Shown here in pieces: positions 56,475-64,000 of a stretch of DNA of 64,000 bases. The notes under the pieces are model-generated. The model saw only the letters and a program-made list of their open reading frames with translations. It had not been told where the DNA came from and did not search any database. This stretch comes from DASYLJ01 sp964432595. GTDB taxonomy: Bacteria; Desulfobacterota; Binatia; DP-6. Position numbers and translations under genes: made by a program. The stretch spans positions 62,001 to 126,000 of the forward strand of contig CAYSOF010000011.1 of the NCBI GenBank assembly GCA_964432595.1, read 5' to 3'. The number at the start of each line of letters is the position of its first letter. The first letter of the stretch is position 1.

Positions 56475-57464
56475 TCACTCCGCTTCCGGCGGCCCGCCCG
56501 TACGCGCGACGTCCTCCGCCTTGATGCGGTCGACGTTCATCCCGCGCGCGCGCTTCGTCATGTCGGCGAGCAGCTCCTGCACGGGCGGCGCCTTGCCCTT
56601 CATGAAGCGGAGCGGGTTGATCCGCGCCACGACGAACGGCCGCAGGTAGGGGCTCTGGAAGCCGCGCTTCTTGAGGCGCTCGACGATGTCGCCGACGGCG
56701 TCGTCCAAGGCGAGCAGCGCCTCGGCGCGCGCCTCGCGCTCGGTGACCGCCGACGAGAGCTTCGCGGCGATCCAGGCGTCGCTCTTCCGCAGGAGCGGAT
56801 GGTAGGCGCCACCGGACAGGCGTGGCCGTCGCTCGTAGGCGAAGCCCAGCGTCGGCAGCGCGGGCTCCTCGAACTCGAGGGCGAGCGCGTCCTCCCGCTC
56901 CCCTTCCCGTCCCACCAGGAGCAGGTCGCGATACATGCGGGCGACGCCGAGCGCGCGCTCGCGCAGGTTGTGCGCCTTCTCGATGTTGAGCGCGAGGATC
57001 TGGTAGGCGACCGCGGTCTCCGGGACGAGCAGCGCCAGCACCGTCTTGGCGCCGAGCTCCTGCAGCGCGGTCAAGCGGTGGTAGCCGTTGGGGATCCAAT
57101 AGACCTGCGCGCCGTCGGTGCCCGCCCGCTCCTCGCGCACGGCGATCACCGGGTCGAGGAAGCGCTTCGTCTTGTCCATCGCCTGGGTGAGACGGCGGAC
57201 GTGGGCGTCGGAGACGTCGCGCTGGAACGGCGTCGGCGCGACGCGTTCGATCGGCAGCGCACACAAGAGGAGGACGTGGCCGCCGAGCGGTTCGCGATAC
57301 GTCGCCAGGACGGCGCCGCCGTCGCCCTCGACCGCGTCGGCGAGGGCACGGACGTCGGGGGCCGGGTCGGTGACGGCCAGGTCCGACGGGCGCATGTCGG
57401 TGGGGCGCAGCGTGACGCCGCGCCGCTTGCGTGGGGTTCCGCTGGGTTTGGCCTTTCGCGGCAT
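56475..57464 (-). CDS. ParB/sulfiredoxin-like N-terminal domain protein
   Basis: 329 residues. The basic N-terminus (MPRKAKPSGTPRKRRG) precedes a ParB-type domain: LPIERVAPTPFQRDVSDAHVRRLTQAM, then FLDPVIAV and YWIPNGYHRLTALQELG. The box G-x-H-R replaces the usual G-E-R-R of CTP-binding partition proteins, and no DNA-binding helix-turn-helix follows, so it is not a classical partition ParB. A helical C-terminal half (LNIEKAHNLRERALGVARMYRDLL) follows. Stand-alone members can be nucleases, methylase partners or regulators. Start: -10 TATACT (minus strand, 57471-57476) lies 12 bases upstream, leaderless. Confidence 0.72.
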   Translation of the reverse strand: MPRKAKPSGTPRKRRGVTLRPTDMRPSDLAVTDPAPDVRALADAVEGDGGAVLATYREPLGGHVLLLCALPIERVAPTPFQRDVSDAHVRRLTQAMDKTKRFLDPVIAVREERAGTDGAQVYWIPNGYHRLTALQELGAKTVLALLVPETAVAYQILALNIEKAHNLRERALGVARMYRDLLLVGREGEREDALALEFEEPALPTLGFAYERRPRLSGGAYHPLLRKSDAWIAAKLSSAVTEREARAEALLALDDAVGDIVERLKKRGFQSPYLRPFVVARINPLRFMKGKAPPVQELLADMTKRARGMNVDRIKAEDVARTGGPPEAE

Positions 57465-57492
57465 GCGGGCAGTATACGCCGATCGCAGCCGG

Positions 57493-57533
57493 GGCTCCCC
57501 TCTTTCGGGGATGCTCCCCCATCGAGGGGAGCC
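57493..57533. promoter_or_regulatory. Perfect 10-base inverted repeat in the divergent region before the ParB-like gene
   Basis: GGCTCCCCTC (57493-57502) and GAGGGGAGCC (57524-57533) are perfect inverted arms, with GGGG...CCCC also in the spacer. The left arm covers the -35 zone of the ParB-like gene, so it may be an operator or a hairpin. Confidence 0.45.
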
Positions 57534-57540
57534 TCCGCCG

Positions 57541-57570
57541 CTGACCTGCCCCGGGCGCTCGCGCTAGGTG
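57541..57570 (+). promoter_or_regulatory. Leaderless-type promoter of the propeller protein
   Basis: CTGACC (57541-57546), 18 bases, TAGGTG (57565-57570), ATG at 57577. One mismatch from TTGACC, same pitch as the other instances. Confidence 0.45.
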
Positions 57571-57576
57571 CTGCGC

Positions 57577-58998
57577 ATGCACAAACACCTCGCCGCGCTC
57601 GTCGTCGCCACGCTACTCGTCGTTCCGCGCCCGGGCCGGACCGCCGAGCCCGTGTTCGTCGTGAACCACGCGACCAACAACGTGAGCGTGGTCGATCTGC
57701 AGGCGGCCGCCGTCGCGTTCACCTGGAGCACCAACTCGAGCCCGCGCGCGATCGCCATCGCGCCGAACGACCTGACGCTCTACGTCGCGGCCGGAAACAA
57801 CGTGACGGTGGTCGACGTGCTGCGCCCGGTGCAGCGCGTCCGCCTCGACGTCACGATGCCGTTCATCGAGGCGACCGGGGTGGCCGTCAGCCGCGACGGC
57901 GGCAAGCTCTTCGTCATCCATCGCACGAACGTCCTGCCGAACCTGACGGCGGCCGTGACGATGATCGACCTCCTCGAGCCGACGGTCGCCGCGTGCCTGC
58001 GCGACAAGACCGACCCGTGCACGCTCGGCGCCGGCGAGATTCCGATCGCGGTGCCGTTCACCAACCTCGTGCACGTCGCCGTCAGCCCGTGGGACGGCTC
58101 GGTGTGGGTGATCAACACCGACGGCCGCATGGCGCGCGCGGCGACGCCCGGGCAGAGCTTCGTCGAGGTGGCGACGTCGGCCAACCAGCGCGCGCTCGCC
58201 CCCGGCGGCATGGCGATCGGCGCCGACGGCAACGTCGCGCTCGCGGCGAACGGAAACTGCGGCGCAGCGGCGGCGTGCGTGAAGGTCGTCGTGCCGAGCC
58301 TCGCCAACATGCTCACCACCCGCCCGGAGACGTTCGCGGGCCTCGGCCGTCTCGCGATGGGGCCGCCCACGGTGAACGGCATTCCCGTGCTGCTGTCGGT
58401 ACCGCCGTCTGCGCGGCTCTCGCGCATCGCCGCCGGGCCGCAGCAGAATTTCGCGACCGGGCCGAATCCGGTCGCGGCAGGCGCCGGGGCGCTCGGCACC
58501 CTCTTCACCGTCAACGAGAACACGATGCCGGGGGACGGCACCGTCAGCGTCATCGGGACGCCGCTGCGCACGGTGACGGTCGGCTCGCTGCCGCGCGCCG
58601 CCGTCGCGTCGCCGCGCGAGATGCGCGGCATGGTGCGCGCCGAGCAGCGCGTCCTCTCGTGGACCTACACGAACCCGTTCGGACAGGTCGGCACGCCGCA
58701 GACGGTCCAGTTCCGCAACCGCGGCTTCGCGCCGCTCACGGTCACCGGCATCGGCCTCCAGGGCACCATGGGGCCGTTCGGCCCGAGCCCGGTGAACTTC
58801 AGCATCGCCGGCAACACGTGCGTCGGCGCCACGCTGGCCTTCCAGCAGACGTGCGACGTCACGGTCGGCTTCCGCTCGCGTCCCGCAACGCCGCCCTTCG
58901 GCTCGGGGGACCGTGCGACGCTGTCGCTCGTGAGCGACGCGTCGCACGCGGAAACGGTGACGCTGCTGGCAACGTCGCGGCAGCTCATCCTGCGGTAG
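57577..58998 (+). CDS. Exported YncE-like beta-propeller protein
   Basis: 473 residues. The signal peptide is MHKHLAALVVATLLVVPRPGRT. Propeller blades carry PVFVVNHATNNVSVVDLQ, SPRAIAIAPNDLTLYVAAGN and NVTVVDVLRPVQRVRLDV, typical of the YVTN/YncE family. From about 360 a separate sheet-rich region begins (SWTYTNPFGQVGTPQTVQFRN), like an ASH/HYDIN-type domain, with Cys pairs (NTCVGATLAFQQTCDV). Likely periplasmic or surface-bound. The ATG at 57577 was preferred to the GTG at 57568 because of the promoter spacing. Confidence 0.75.
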   Translation: MHKHLAALVVATLLVVPRPGRTAEPVFVVNHATNNVSVVDLQAAAVAFTWSTNSSPRAIAIAPNDLTLYVAAGNNVTVVDVLRPVQRVRLDVTMPFIEATGVAVSRDGGKLFVIHRTNVLPNLTAAVTMIDLLEPTVAACLRDKTDPCTLGAGEIPIAVPFTNLVHVAVSPWDGSVWVINTDGRMARAATPGQSFVEVATSANQRALAPGGMAIGADGNVALAANGNCGAAAACVKVVVPSLANMLTTRPETFAGLGRLAMGPPTVNGIPVLLSVPPSARLSRIAAGPQQNFATGPNPVAAGAGALGTLFTVNENTMPGDGTVSVIGTPLRTVTVGSLPRAAVASPREMRGMVRAEQRVLSWTYTNPFGQVGTPQTVQFRNRGFAPLTVTGIGLQGTMGPFGPSPVNFSIAGNTCVGATLAFQQTCDVTVGFRSRPATPPFGSGDRATLSLVSDASHAETVTLLATSRQLILR

Positions 58999-59177
58999 CC
59001 GCCTCGCGTCCCGACGCAGCAGATGGCCGGCAGCCCGCGCGGCATGCCCTCGTCTGCGGCTGCTGCGCGGGACACGCGGACGTGGTGCTCCGGGCACACC
59101 CGGTGCGCATCGGCGTCCCGGCCGCCGGCCTCGCCACGTCAAAATCCCTTGTTTTCTTCAGGCCTCGCGATTTTCCG

Positions 59178-59207
59178 TTGCTGACTGCCCCTGCCGCGGA
59201 CTAGACC
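59178..59207 (+). promoter_or_regulatory. Leaderless-type promoter of the Cys-rich protein
   Basis: TTGCTG (59178-59183), 18 bases, TAGACC (59202-59207), ATG at 59214. No Shine-Dalgarno sequence. Confidence 0.45.
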
Positions 59208-59213
59208 CCCTTC

Positions 59214-61088
59214 ATGCGTACGACGAGCGCCGGGCCACGGCTCGCGATGGCGGTCCTCCTGCTTCTGGCCCGCGGCACGACCGCTTCCGGCGCCGTGCCG
59301 GCCGAGGACAAGTGCACCGCGGCCAAGCTCCAGGCCTTCGGCAAGCTCGTCGACGCCCGGGCCAAGTGCTTCGCCGACGCCCGCAAGCGCGGCCGACCCG
59401 TCGACCCGGTGTGCCTCGCCAAGGCCGGCGCCAAGCTCGTCGATCAGTTCGCCAAGGCCGAGAAGGAGACCACGTGTCCCGGTGACGCGACGGAGCGGCT
59501 CGGGGCTGCCGCCGCGTGCGTGACCTCGTTCGACGACGCCGTTGGCGGCGATGCGCCGTGCGTCGCCGCCAAGCTGAAGGCGGCCGGCAAGAAGGCCGCC
59601 GGCACGCGCGCGTGCGCGAAGAAGCACCTGCTGAAGGGCACCGCGCTGGCGCCATGCCTGGAGAAGGTCGAGCTGAAGTTCGCGAAGGCCGTCACGAAGG
59701 CGGAGAGCAAGAAGACCTGCACCGGCACCGTCGACGGCCTCGGTGCGCTCGTCGACGCGTGCCTCGCCGAATCGCAGCCGCCGATCGCCTGCACGGGCGG
59801 GAGCGGACACCCGATGTGCGACGGCGCCTGCCCCGACGGCCTCACGTGTCGTGCGTACGAGGTGTTCGAGAACGGCGCGTCCGTCGACGCCGGCTGCTCC
59901 TGCGTGGACGTCGCGAGCGGCCCGCTCTGCGGCGGGCCCACGTGCGGCACCGACGCGCACTGCGACGACCCGACGCACGTGTGCGAGCGCTGGCTCACGG
60001 ACAGCGGGTGCGACCACTCCATCTGTCAGCCGGCGATGACCACGCCGACGACGCTGCCGCCGAGCGCAGAGAACCAGCTCCTCTGCAGCGGCGGCACGTG
60101 GCCGACGTGCGGCGGCACCTGCCCGGACGGACTGCGCTGCCAGTCGTTCCAGGCCTTCCTCCAGGACCTGACCGTCTTCGCCGAATGCCTCTGCGTCGAC
60201 CCCGCGGCGCCGCGCTGCGACGCGCCGGCGGACACCTGCAACATCGACGTCGCGCCGTTCTCGCATTGCGCCGACCCGTCGCTGACCTGTCTCGTGACGA
60301 TCGACCTGGCCGACGGTGGCCAGAAGCCCACGTGTCTCGAGGCACACTGCGGCTCGCCCGCGTCGACCACGACGTCGAGCAGCTCGCCGCCGACGACCAC
60401 CACGTCGAGCTCGACCAGCACGACGACCAGCAGCACGACCACCACCACGACCACCACGAGCACGACGCTGCCCTGCGTGTCGACGCCGGGCGTGTCCGGC
60501 TGCTTCGAGGACCTCGGCAACTGCACGATTCGCGACAACTGCACGGGGCTCCAGTGGGAGCAGAAGCAGAACGTGGCCGGTCCGCACCACGTCACCAACC
60601 GCTACGTGTGGGCGGGCTGCTGCGAGGACGGCTGCAACACCATCTGCCAGCCGAACGCCGCCGCGGCGGCGACCTGCCTGGCCATGACCGAGGGCGACAC
60701 CGAAGGATGCGGCGCCCAGTGTCCGACGGGCGAGTGCTACGTCGAGCGCGGCGGACAGGCGATCACCACGATCTTCGACTGGATCAACCAGCTGAATGCC
60801 GAGAGCTTCGGCGGGCACTCCGACTGGCGGCTGCCGTCCGAGAAGGGCTTCAACCCGAGCGGGGCGCAGGAGCTGAGCTCGATCCTGCAGCATCCCTGCA
60901 CGGACGACGCGTGCATCGACCCCATCTTCGGCCCGACGGTCGCCACGGGGTACTGGTCGCGCACCACCGACGCCGGCCGCGCGGTCGACGCGTGGTTCGT
61001 CAACTTCTTCGACGGAGTCGTCAGCAACCTCCAGAAGCGCGAAGCCCTCTTCGTCCGCGCGGTGCGCCCGGCCGGTACGCCGGACTAG
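59214..61088 (+). CDS. Exported Cys-rich protein with a DUF1566 C-terminus
   Basis: 624 residues. After a signal peptide (RLAMAVLLLLARGTTASG) comes a helical Cys-rich domain (about 32-180) with spaced C-x-x-A-K and K-C-F-A-D-A marks, a theme I associate with Binatia-like exported proteins. Cys-rich modules with CDGACPDGLTCRAY and CGGTCPDGLRCQSF follow (about 195-375). A long Ser/Thr linker (about 384-420) leads to a DUF1566/Lcl-like domain (GLQWEQKQ, SDWRLPSEKGFN, YWSRTTDAGRAVDAWFVNFFDG). The many disulphides suggest an extracellular binding protein. Its stop shares CTAG with the stop of the convergent GH28 gene. Confidence 0.8.
   Translation: MRTTSAGPRLAMAVLLLLARGTTASGAVPAEDKCTAAKLQAFGKLVDARAKCFADARKRGRPVDPVCLAKAGAKLVDQFAKAEKETTCPGDATERLGAAAACVTSFDDAVGGDAPCVAAKLKAAGKKAAGTRACAKKHLLKGTALAPCLEKVELKFAKAVTKAESKKTCTGTVDGLGALVDACLAESQPPIACTGGSGHPMCDGACPDGLTCRAYEVFENGASVDAGCSCVDVASGPLCGGPTCGTDAHCDDPTHVCERWLTDSGCDHSICQPAMTTPTTLPPSAENQLLCSGGTWPTCGGTCPDGLRCQSFQAFLQDLTVFAECLCVDPAAPRCDAPADTCNIDVAPFSHCADPSLTCLVTIDLADGGQKPTCLEAHCGSPASTTTSSSSPPTTTTSSSTSTTTSSTTTTTTTTSTTLPCVSTPGVSGCFEDLGNCTIRDNCTGLQWEQKQNVAGPHHVTNRYVWAGCCEDGCNTICQPNAAAAATCLAMTEGDTEGCGAQCPTGECYVERGGQAITTIFDWINQLNAESFGGHSDWRLPSEKGFNPSGAQELSSILQHPCTDDACIDPIFGPTVATGYWSRTTDAGRAVDAWFVNFFDGVVSNLQKREALFVRAVRPAGTPD
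60362..60474 (+). repeat. Thr/Ser-rich coding repeat
   Basis: A run of ACG/ACC/AGC codons encoding STTTSSSSPPTTTTSSST and then an uninterrupted threonine tract before TLPC. It is a low-complexity interdomain linker. Confidence 0.75.
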
Positions 61089-62719
61089 CGTCCCGCGACC
61101 AGCGCGTCGAGCTCGGTCGTGAGCGCCGTGACGGCGACGTCGCCGCCGACGTGCACGCGTCCCGCGTGGTCCCCGACGAGCACCACGCGGTCGGTGTCGC
61201 TGCCGGTGACGCGCACGACCCCGCCCGTGCCCGTCGGGACGTCGGCGGCGATCCGGGCGCCGCGGACGTCGTTCAGCCAGACGCTCGCCCGATCGGCGGG
61301 CTGCGCGTGCCCCGCGAACGCCGACACCTCGAGGTTCGCCACGTCGTCGGCGACCAGCGCGGGGCGGACGTCGCCGTCCGCCACGGTCAACTCCACGTCG
61401 CGCAGGACCACGTTGCGCGCGTGGCGCACGTACAGACCGTGCGCCGGCAGCACGCCGTACATGTCGACACGCGGGTACACGGCGGTGCACTCGGGGACGT
61501 CGAGCCCCGGAGCCGCCCGCCAGCCCTCCGCGCGCGCGATGCGGACGCGCTCGATCGTGACGCCGTCCACGGGATGCCCGGGCAAGCCGGCGATCGAGCC
61601 CGTGCCGGTGGCGCCGCCGGCGACCACGTCGCGGATGCGCACGTTGCGCAGCGTGCCTGGGCGGCGCCGCCGCTGATCGCGGCCGCGATCGCCGAGACGG
61701 ACGAAGATGGGCGCGACGACGTCGTGCATCACGACGTCCGACACCGTGACGCCGTCGATCGCTCCGCCGTCGACCGTCAGGATGGCGATCCCGCCGCCCT
61801 CGGCGGCGGCCGAGCCGTCGTGGGTCTCCGCCGGCCTGCCGCTGAAGAGGCAGTCGGACAGCGCGACGTCACGGAAGTCGCCCGTGCTCTCCGTGCCGAG
61901 CTTGAAGCAGTTCGAGGCGCTGCGCAGCCGACAGTCGCGCACGACGACGTGTTCCGTGCTCGCGGGCTCACCGAGGAGGAAGCTCGTCTTCAGGCAGAGG
62001 GCGTCGTCGTCGGACTCGACGTCGCAGTTCGTGATGCGCACCCGCCGGCAGCAATCCGCGTCGATGCCGTCGCTGTATGCGGTCCGGATGACGACGCCGT
62101 CGACGACGACGTCGTCGCAGCCGCCGAGGCTCACGCAATAGTTCGGCGAATGCACGATCGTGATGTCCCGCACGGTCACGAAGCGGCATCCCTTGAGCGC
62201 GATCGGCTTCGGGCCGAATCGCTGCCGCCGGTTCATGTCGATCGTCCCCGCGCCGCCGATCGTGATGCGCTCCGCATTCCGGCCGACGAGGAGCGCGTGC
62301 GCGAAGTCGATCGTTTCGCGGTCGGAGTCGGTGTCCCACGGGACCTCGTCGTGAGGCGCGAAGTCGTCGTCGTCGCGGCTCGCGACGAGGACGCAGGCCG
62401 CGGCCAGCTCGATCGCGACGTCGCTGTGCAGGCGCAACGTCCCGCTGAGCCAGCGCCCGGGGGGCAGGAGCACCACGCCGCCGCCCGCGTCGCGGCTCGC
62501 GTCGATGGCGTGTTGGATCGCGCACGTGTCTTTCGTGCGGCCGTCACCCACCGCGCCGAAGTCGCGCACGTCGAAGGACGGCGGCGGTGCGGTGCCGGCC
62601 CAGGCGACCGACCCGCCGGCGATGCTCGTCGCCGCGAGCATGGACGTGCGGAGAAAGCTCCGCCGCGACACCGTTCCGGCTCGAATCGCATCAGGCCAGT
62701 CCGACGAAGCACGTCGCAT
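61085..62719 (-). CDS. Tat-exported glycoside hydrolase family 28-like (polygalacturonase) protein
   Basis: 544 residues. The twin-arginine signal VSRRSFLRTSMLAATSIAGG lies at about 16-35, so the folded enzyme is exported by Tat. The mature part opens with FDVRDFGAVGDGRTKDTCAIQHAID, the usual opening of GH28 pectinases, and forms a right-handed beta-helix. GIDADCCRRVRITNCDVESD and DDDALCLKTS sit in the place of the catalytic aspartates (N-T-D and D-D of GH28), though the family's G-H-G is not obvious, so activity may differ. An earlier GTG extends the frame but lies before the Tat motif without support. Confidence 0.75.
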   Translation of the reverse strand: MRRASSDWPDAIRAGTVSRRSFLRTSMLAATSIAGGSVAWAGTAPPPSFDVRDFGAVGDGRTKDTCAIQHAIDASRDAGGGVVLLPPGRWLSGTLRLHSDVAIELAAACVLVASRDDDDFAPHDEVPWDTDSDRETIDFAHALLVGRNAERITIGGAGTIDMNRRQRFGPKPIALKGCRFVTVRDITIVHSPNYCVSLGGCDDVVVDGVVIRTAYSDGIDADCCRRVRITNCDVESDDDALCLKTSFLLGEPASTEHVVVRDCRLRSASNCFKLGTESTGDFRDVALSDCLFSGRPAETHDGSAAAEGGGIAILTVDGGAIDGVTVSDVVMHDVVAPIFVRLGDRGRDQRRRRPGTLRNVRIRDVVAGGATGTGSIAGLPGHPVDGVTIERVRIARAEGWRAAPGLDVPECTAVYPRVDMYGVLPAHGLYVRHARNVVLRDVELTVADGDVRPALVADDVANLEVSAFAGHAQPADRASVWLNDVRGARIAADVPTGTGGVVRVTGSDTDRVVLVGDHAGRVHVGGDVAVTALTTELDALVAGR

Positions 62720-63021
62720 CGACGGCGGCGATCCTACTCCCCTCCAGGCCGCCCGTGGGAAAAATCGACGTCGGGTTCGTTCCGGGACGCATGGCGCCCG
62801 CCGTGGCTCGCGACACTGCCACATCGCCATTGCCCACTCGTCCGCGCGCGGCCTGCGATCGCGCACCGCTGCCAGATCGCCGGCACCGGCAGGCGAGACG
62901 CCTCACGATCTCGAAAGATTTCCGTTGACACCGGCCCGCCGCCGCGACTACGGACTACGCGCATCCGCGCAGCGAGCGCGCGGAGACTCACGTCGAAAGT
63001 TGCAGGAAGGTCGGTTCACGG
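62720..63021. other. 302-base divergent intergenic region
   Basis: I see no gene. It holds a promoter for the sigma-54 activator (62925-62954) and, on the minus strand, a candidate -10 (TAGGAT, about 15 bases before the GH28 ATG). Nothing else is recognisable. Confidence 0.5.
62925..62954 (+). promoter_or_regulatory. Promoter of the sigma-54 activator at the right edge
   Basis: TTGACA (62925-62930), 18 bases, TACGGA (62949-62954). Same pitch as the leaderless promoters, but the ATG is 67 bases downstream of the -10, leaving a short leader with AGGAAGG at about 63003. Confidence 0.5.
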
Positions 63022-64000
63022 ATGAGCCAGGTGGGGGCGTCCGGGCGGCGGCGTGCGAACGTCGTCTTGTTGTGCAGCGATCCGAAGGCACCGCGCATCG
63101 TCGCGGCGCACCAGGTCCTGCGGGAGCTGGCGGACACGACGGTCGCGACGGGCGACGACGCCGCCGCGGCGATCGCCGGCGCCGACGCGGACCTCGTCAT
63201 CGCGGACGAATGGCTCGGCACGCGCGACGGCCGCACGCTGCTCGCCTGGGCCTGCCAGACCGGGGCGGCCGCCGTCGGCATCCTGCTGGCGAGCTCGCCG
63301 GCGAGCGCGGCGGCGGCGGAGCACGACGGGCTCATCCTGCTGCCGAAGCTCGTCGACCCCGAGACGCTGCGCACGGTGTGCACGCTGGCGCTCGAGTCCG
63401 CGGCCCTTCGCCAACGCATGCGCCGCTTCGAGCTGGAGCACGGCGTGCGACGGCCGCCGTTGCCGCACCCGGCGCCCGATCCGCCGGCGCTCGACGGGCT
63501 CGAGCGCTACGAGCGCCTGCTCTATCGCAGCGACGCGATGCGCCTGCTGGTGAAGACGCTGCGCGACCTCGAGGCGAGCGAGGTCTCGGTGCTCGTCCAG
63601 GGCGAGACCGGCACCGGCAAGGAGCTCGTCGCCCGCGCCATCCACGCGCGCAGCCGGCGCCGCGAGGGGCCGTTCGTGCCGATCAACCTCGGCGCGATCC
63701 CCGACGGGCTGCGGGAGAGCGAGCTCTTCGGACACGTGCGCGGCGCGTTCACGGGCGCGATGACCACGCGCGGCGGCCTCTTCCTCGGCGCCGACGGGGG
63801 CACCCTCTTCCTCGACGAGGTCGGCGAGGCGAGCGCCCCGCTGCAGGTGGCGCTGCTCCGCGTGCTCGAGGAAGCCACCATCACGCCGGTCGGCGCCGAC
63901 CGGCCGCGACGGATCGATGTCCGCGTCGTCTCCGCCACGAACCAGAACCTGCCCCAGCTCCTGCGCGACGGGCGCTTCCGCCGCGACCTGTACTACCGCT
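63022..64000 (+). CDS. NtrC-like sigma-54-dependent activator, C-terminus cut off
   Basis: 326 codons are seen before the window ends. Residues about 12-130 are a receiver-like domain. The acceptor Asp is kept in DLVIADEWLGTRDG, but the acidic pair of strand 1 is reduced (VVLLCSDPK) and the strand-5 lysine is displaced (LLPKLVDPETL), so phosphorylation is doubtful. The AAA+ domain carries Walker A GETGTGKE, GAFTGA (in RGAFTGAMTTRGG) and a canonical Walker B LFLDEVGEA. Unlike the two membrane activators at 5483-10952, this one is soluble. The start is the ATG at 63022, with AGGAAGG upstream. Confidence 0.9.
   Translation, partial: MSQVGASGRRRANVVLLCSDPKAPRIVAAHQVLRELADTTVATGDDAAAAIAGADADLVIADEWLGTRDGRTLLAWACQTGAAAVGILLASSPASAAAAEHDGLILLPKLVDPETLRTVCTLALESAALRQRMRRFELEHGVRRPPLPHPAPDPPALDGLERYERLLYRSDAMRLLVKTLRDLEASEVSVLVQGETGTGKELVARAIHARSRRREGPFVPINLGAIPDGLRESELFGHVRGAFTGAMTTRGGLFLGADGGTLFLDEVGEASAPLQVALLRVLEEATITPVGADRPRRIDVRVVSATNQNLPQLLRDGRFRRDLYYR

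Overview
Organism. The window is very GC-rich chromosomal DNA, densely coded on both strands. There is no rRNA, tRNA, CRISPR array, phage or insertion sequence that I can recognise. The signature is a free-living, metabolically broad Gram-negative bacterium of the deltaproteobacterial sphere. Many large exported proteins carry Thr/Ser-rich (TTTTT-x-P) linkers, delta-60 repeats, Cys-rich helical N-termini and a recurring unnamed beta-rich domain. That style is common in Candidatus Binatia/Binatota and Myxococcota-like genomes. The assignment is an inference from style, not from a marker gene. Layout, left part. Positions 1-5425 hold a cut-off DoxX/MauE-like membrane protein, a TetR repressor divergent from a Baeyer-Villiger-type flavin monooxygenase with a palindrome over its -10, a secreted unknown, a CBS/DUF2171-like pair and an alpha/beta hydrolase. 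Positions 5483-10952 are a tandem pair of paralogous membrane-embedded sigma-54 activators, followed by a fatty-acid desaturase and a secreted alpha/beta hydrolase. Positions 14014-19940 are one tight four-gene operon: an Npt/MFS-like transporter with HEAT repeats, a cyclic-nucleotide-binding-fold protein, a lipoprotein with a PI4K/FAM20-like kinase signature, and an Npt1/Npt2-family ADP/ATP translocase. This is one of the two best candidates for an undescribed system: nucleotide exchange feeding an extracytoplasmic kinase. Layout, middle part. Positions 19944-34062 hold a histidine phosphatase, a metallophosphoesterase lipoprotein, a mono-haem c-type protein, three very large exported proteins (one with a caspase-like His/Cys dyad), a decayed DUF6321-like gene, an LpxO-like hydroxylase with two small partners, and a SnoaL-like protein. 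Positions 34150-44732 hold a frameshifted MOSC gene, ychF, a beta-helix protein, a PNPOx-fold protein, a helical-repeat protein, an amidase, an exported esterase and another SnoaL-like protein. Layout, right part. Positions 44719-47029 encode two acyl-CoA dehydrogenases that look like the alpha and beta chains of an alpha2beta2 enzyme. They are followed by a lipase divergent from a LysR regulator, then a 702-residue exported protein. Positions 51771-56468 are the second system candidate: one polypeptide fusing a PGRP-type amidase, an alpha/beta hydrolase and a caspase-like peptidase, immediately followed by a gluzincin metallopeptidase and convergent with a ParB-like protein. The right edge holds a YncE-like propeller, a Cys-rich DUF1566 protein, a Tat-exported GH28 enzyme and the start of another sigma-54 activator. 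Shared regulation. Six genes across the window are preceded by a TTGACC-like box, 18 bases, and a TA-starting -10 only 12-16 bases before the ATG, usually without a Shine-Dalgarno sequence. A seventh copy lies further upstream of its gene. Leaderless transcription is therefore likely to be common in this organism.
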